From a virus: a stretch of 39,973 bases of DNA. A program made the position numbers and the translations under genes. This document shows positions 39,219 to 39,973 of the stretch, one piece after another (within the stretch, counting starts at the first letter, position 1; every line of letters begins with the position of its first letter). A model generated the notes under the pieces. That model made no database searches. It saw nothing but the letters and a program-made list of their open reading frames with translations, and was not told the origin of the DNA. The DNA lies in the IMG/VR virus record IMGVR_UViG_3300008267_000126, positions 1-39,973 of that record; one strand, written 5' to 3'.

Positions 39219-39486
39219 CATCGCCTCCCTGTGTATTGTTGTCCGGTTGATACTGAGGTGGAGTTTCGTATGCCAACTTTTGTATGGCTCGTTCGGCCGC
39301 TCTTAGTCCCTCTAGTCGTAGAGCAGTATCTAACTTCAACCACTCTGGAGCAGAGGAGTCCTTACGGATCTCCTCCACCTCTTCAATCAACTTTAGGATT
39401 CGTTCGTGACTCTCGGTTAGAGCCTCACGCCAACCAGTTTTGAAAGCTAGGTCCTGCCAGACTTTCATGTAGTGTTCGGTCATCAT
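39211..39486 (-). CDS. Hypothetical protein, 91 aa
   Basis: Starting at 39486 in a TAATG overlap, the protein is helical with YMKVWQDLAFKTGWREALTESHERILKLIEEVEEIRK. LDTALRLEGLRAAERAIQKLAYE follows, then a disordered Gln/Asp tail. The longer frame to 39567 would begin inside the upstream gene. Family is unknown. Confidence 0.66.
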   Translation of the reverse strand: MMTEHYMKVWQDLAFKTGWREALTESHERILKLIEEVEEIRKDSSAPEWLKLDTALRLEGLRAAERAIQKLAYETPPQYQPDNNTQGGDDE

Positions 39487-39755
39487 TAGTCTCGCTCTTT
39501 TAGGCAGAAGTCGCATCGCTTGCCGTAGCAATCGCAGTCTCGGTCTCCACAAGGATCGCAAGTACACTCGGACTCTTGCTCAATCTCTGGTTCTTGAGGT
39601 TTCTGGTTCTTTGGCCAAGTAGAGTCATCAAACGGATCTATCTTGTGTTCAAAGAACTTGTTGGAGCAATCTACGCACATAGATAACTCCTCCTGCCAAA
39701 CGTCAGCCTGAACTGGAGCGTCACAATAGATACAAGGTTTAGTTTCTTCGCTCAC
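39486..39755 (-). CDS. Cysteine-rich zinc-binding-like protein, 89 aa
   Basis: The N-terminus has a zinc-ribbon pattern (PCIYCDAPV..MCVDCSNKF). The C-terminus adds a dense cysteine run (CTCDPCGDRDCDCYGKRCDFC), twelve or so cysteines in all. It is ATGA-coupled to the winged-helix gene that crosses the join. Role unknown. Confidence 0.68.
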   Translation of the reverse strand: MSEETKPCIYCDAPVQADVWQEELSMCVDCSNKFFEHKIDPFDDSTWPKNQKPQEPEIEQESECTCDPCGDRDCDCYGKRCDFCLKERD

Positions 39756-39973
39756 TTGCTCAACCTCCAGACAATCGCACTCTTCCCGGATCTAGTTGGT
39801 AGACGGAACCCGGAGTCCTGAACGAACCCGAGCTTGACGAGTTGCGAACGGCGAGTCCTAATACCAGACTCCGAGGCGAAGAACGTCTGCTCTTCTTTGA
39901 GTTGACGATATATCTGGAGTCCTTGGTATTCCTCAATCAACTTTTCGTCAATCATCGGTCCCTTGTCTCGCAA
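39752..39973 (-). CDS. Winged-helix DNA-binding protein, C-terminal part (continues at 1-216)
   Basis: Positions 39752-39859 encode the last 35 residues and stop of the 107-residue protein that starts at 216. The remainder, 39860-39973, duplicates 1-114. The C-terminal residues (RRSQLVKLGFVQDSGFRLPTRSGKSAIVWRL) form the recognition helix and wing. The reading frame continues exactly across the join, confirming circular closure. Confidence 0.75.
   Translation of the reverse strand: MRDKGPMIDEKLIEEYQGLQIYRQLKEEQTFFASESGIRTRRSQLVKLGFVQDSGFRLPTRSGKSAIVWRLSK
39860..39973. repeat. Terminal direct repeat, right copy (identical to 1-114)
   Basis: This is an exact duplicate of the first 114 bases. 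See the left copy; the end is an overlap of a circular map. Confidence 0.9.

Noticed and set aside
1-39973. tRNA genes
   Set aside because: No cloverleaf was recognised, and the absence of TCGA excludes the usual GTTCGA T-loop.
1-39973. CRISPR arrays or insertion sequences
   Set aside because: No regularly spaced repeats, and no transposase or terminal inverted repeats around a transposase were seen.
1-39973. CCGG restricted to CCCGG/CCGGG contexts
   Set aside because: CCCGG is frequent, but many TCCGGT, TCCGGA and GCCGGA sites are present, so there is no avoidance like that for GATC.

Overview
The window is a complete circular-map genome of a tailed phage (siphovirus-like: HK97-type capsid, long tape measure, minor tail proteins), about 39.86 kb long. 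The last 114 bases (39860-39973) repeat bases 1-114 exactly, so the two ends join, and one winged-helix gene runs across the join. Every gene I support lies on the minus strand, tightly packed with ATGA/GTGA/TAATG overlaps. A WhiB-family regulator, a MuF protein, an XkdF-like protease and actinophage-style tail proteins point to an actinobacterial host. Base composition near 50% GC (judged by eye) would suit freshwater actinobacteria; the host assignment is inference. I see no integrase, DNA polymerase, tRNA or CRISPR.

Reading in the direction of transcription (high to low coordinates), two transcription units stand out. Each is preceded by a related leader with a -35 TTGACT box and a 17-base spacer. 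Unit B starts near 35.93 kb. It carries accessory and recombination genes (amidoligase-like, low-molecular-weight tyrosine phosphatase, Cas4/RecB-like nuclease, secreted NlpC/P60 hydrolase), RusA, WhiB, cytosine-methyltransferase-type genes, SSB and a predicted DNA base hypermodification cassette (28.3-24.3 kb). The packaging, head and tail genes and the lysis genes follow, down to 4.5 kb. Unit A starts near 3.86 kb, runs through many small genes plus a Bet/RecT annealing protein, crosses the circular join, and ends with HNH and metallophosphoesterase genes near 36 kb. Between the units, 3811-4473 is non-coding and holds a DnaA-box cluster, a likely replication origin served by host DnaA.

The main finding is the cassette ParB-like / TET-JBP dioxygenase / amino-acid:DNA transferase (aGPT-PPlase-like) / FAD oxidoreductase / small Cys protein / P-loop 5-hydroxymethyl-pyrimidine DNA kinase, directly upstream of terminase. 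By analogy with thymidine-hypermodifying phages it would build an aminomethyl-type base. Here the hydroxymethyl group would be made on DNA by a dioxygenase, not at the nucleotide level. Two methyltransferase loci just upstream leave open whether the base is thymine or 5-methylcytosine.

Sequence composition agrees with strong restriction pressure. By reading, TCGA and TGCA never occur, and about 220 GATC sites are all inside GGATC/GATCC with one exception (33632-33635). A perfect 16-bp chromosomal-type parS palindrome lies inside the NlpC/P60 gene. Other notable features are a split cytosine methyltransferase whose halves overlap out of frame by about 209 bases, a classical -1 frameshift in the tail chaperone gene, and hairpins after the major capsid and major tail genes.
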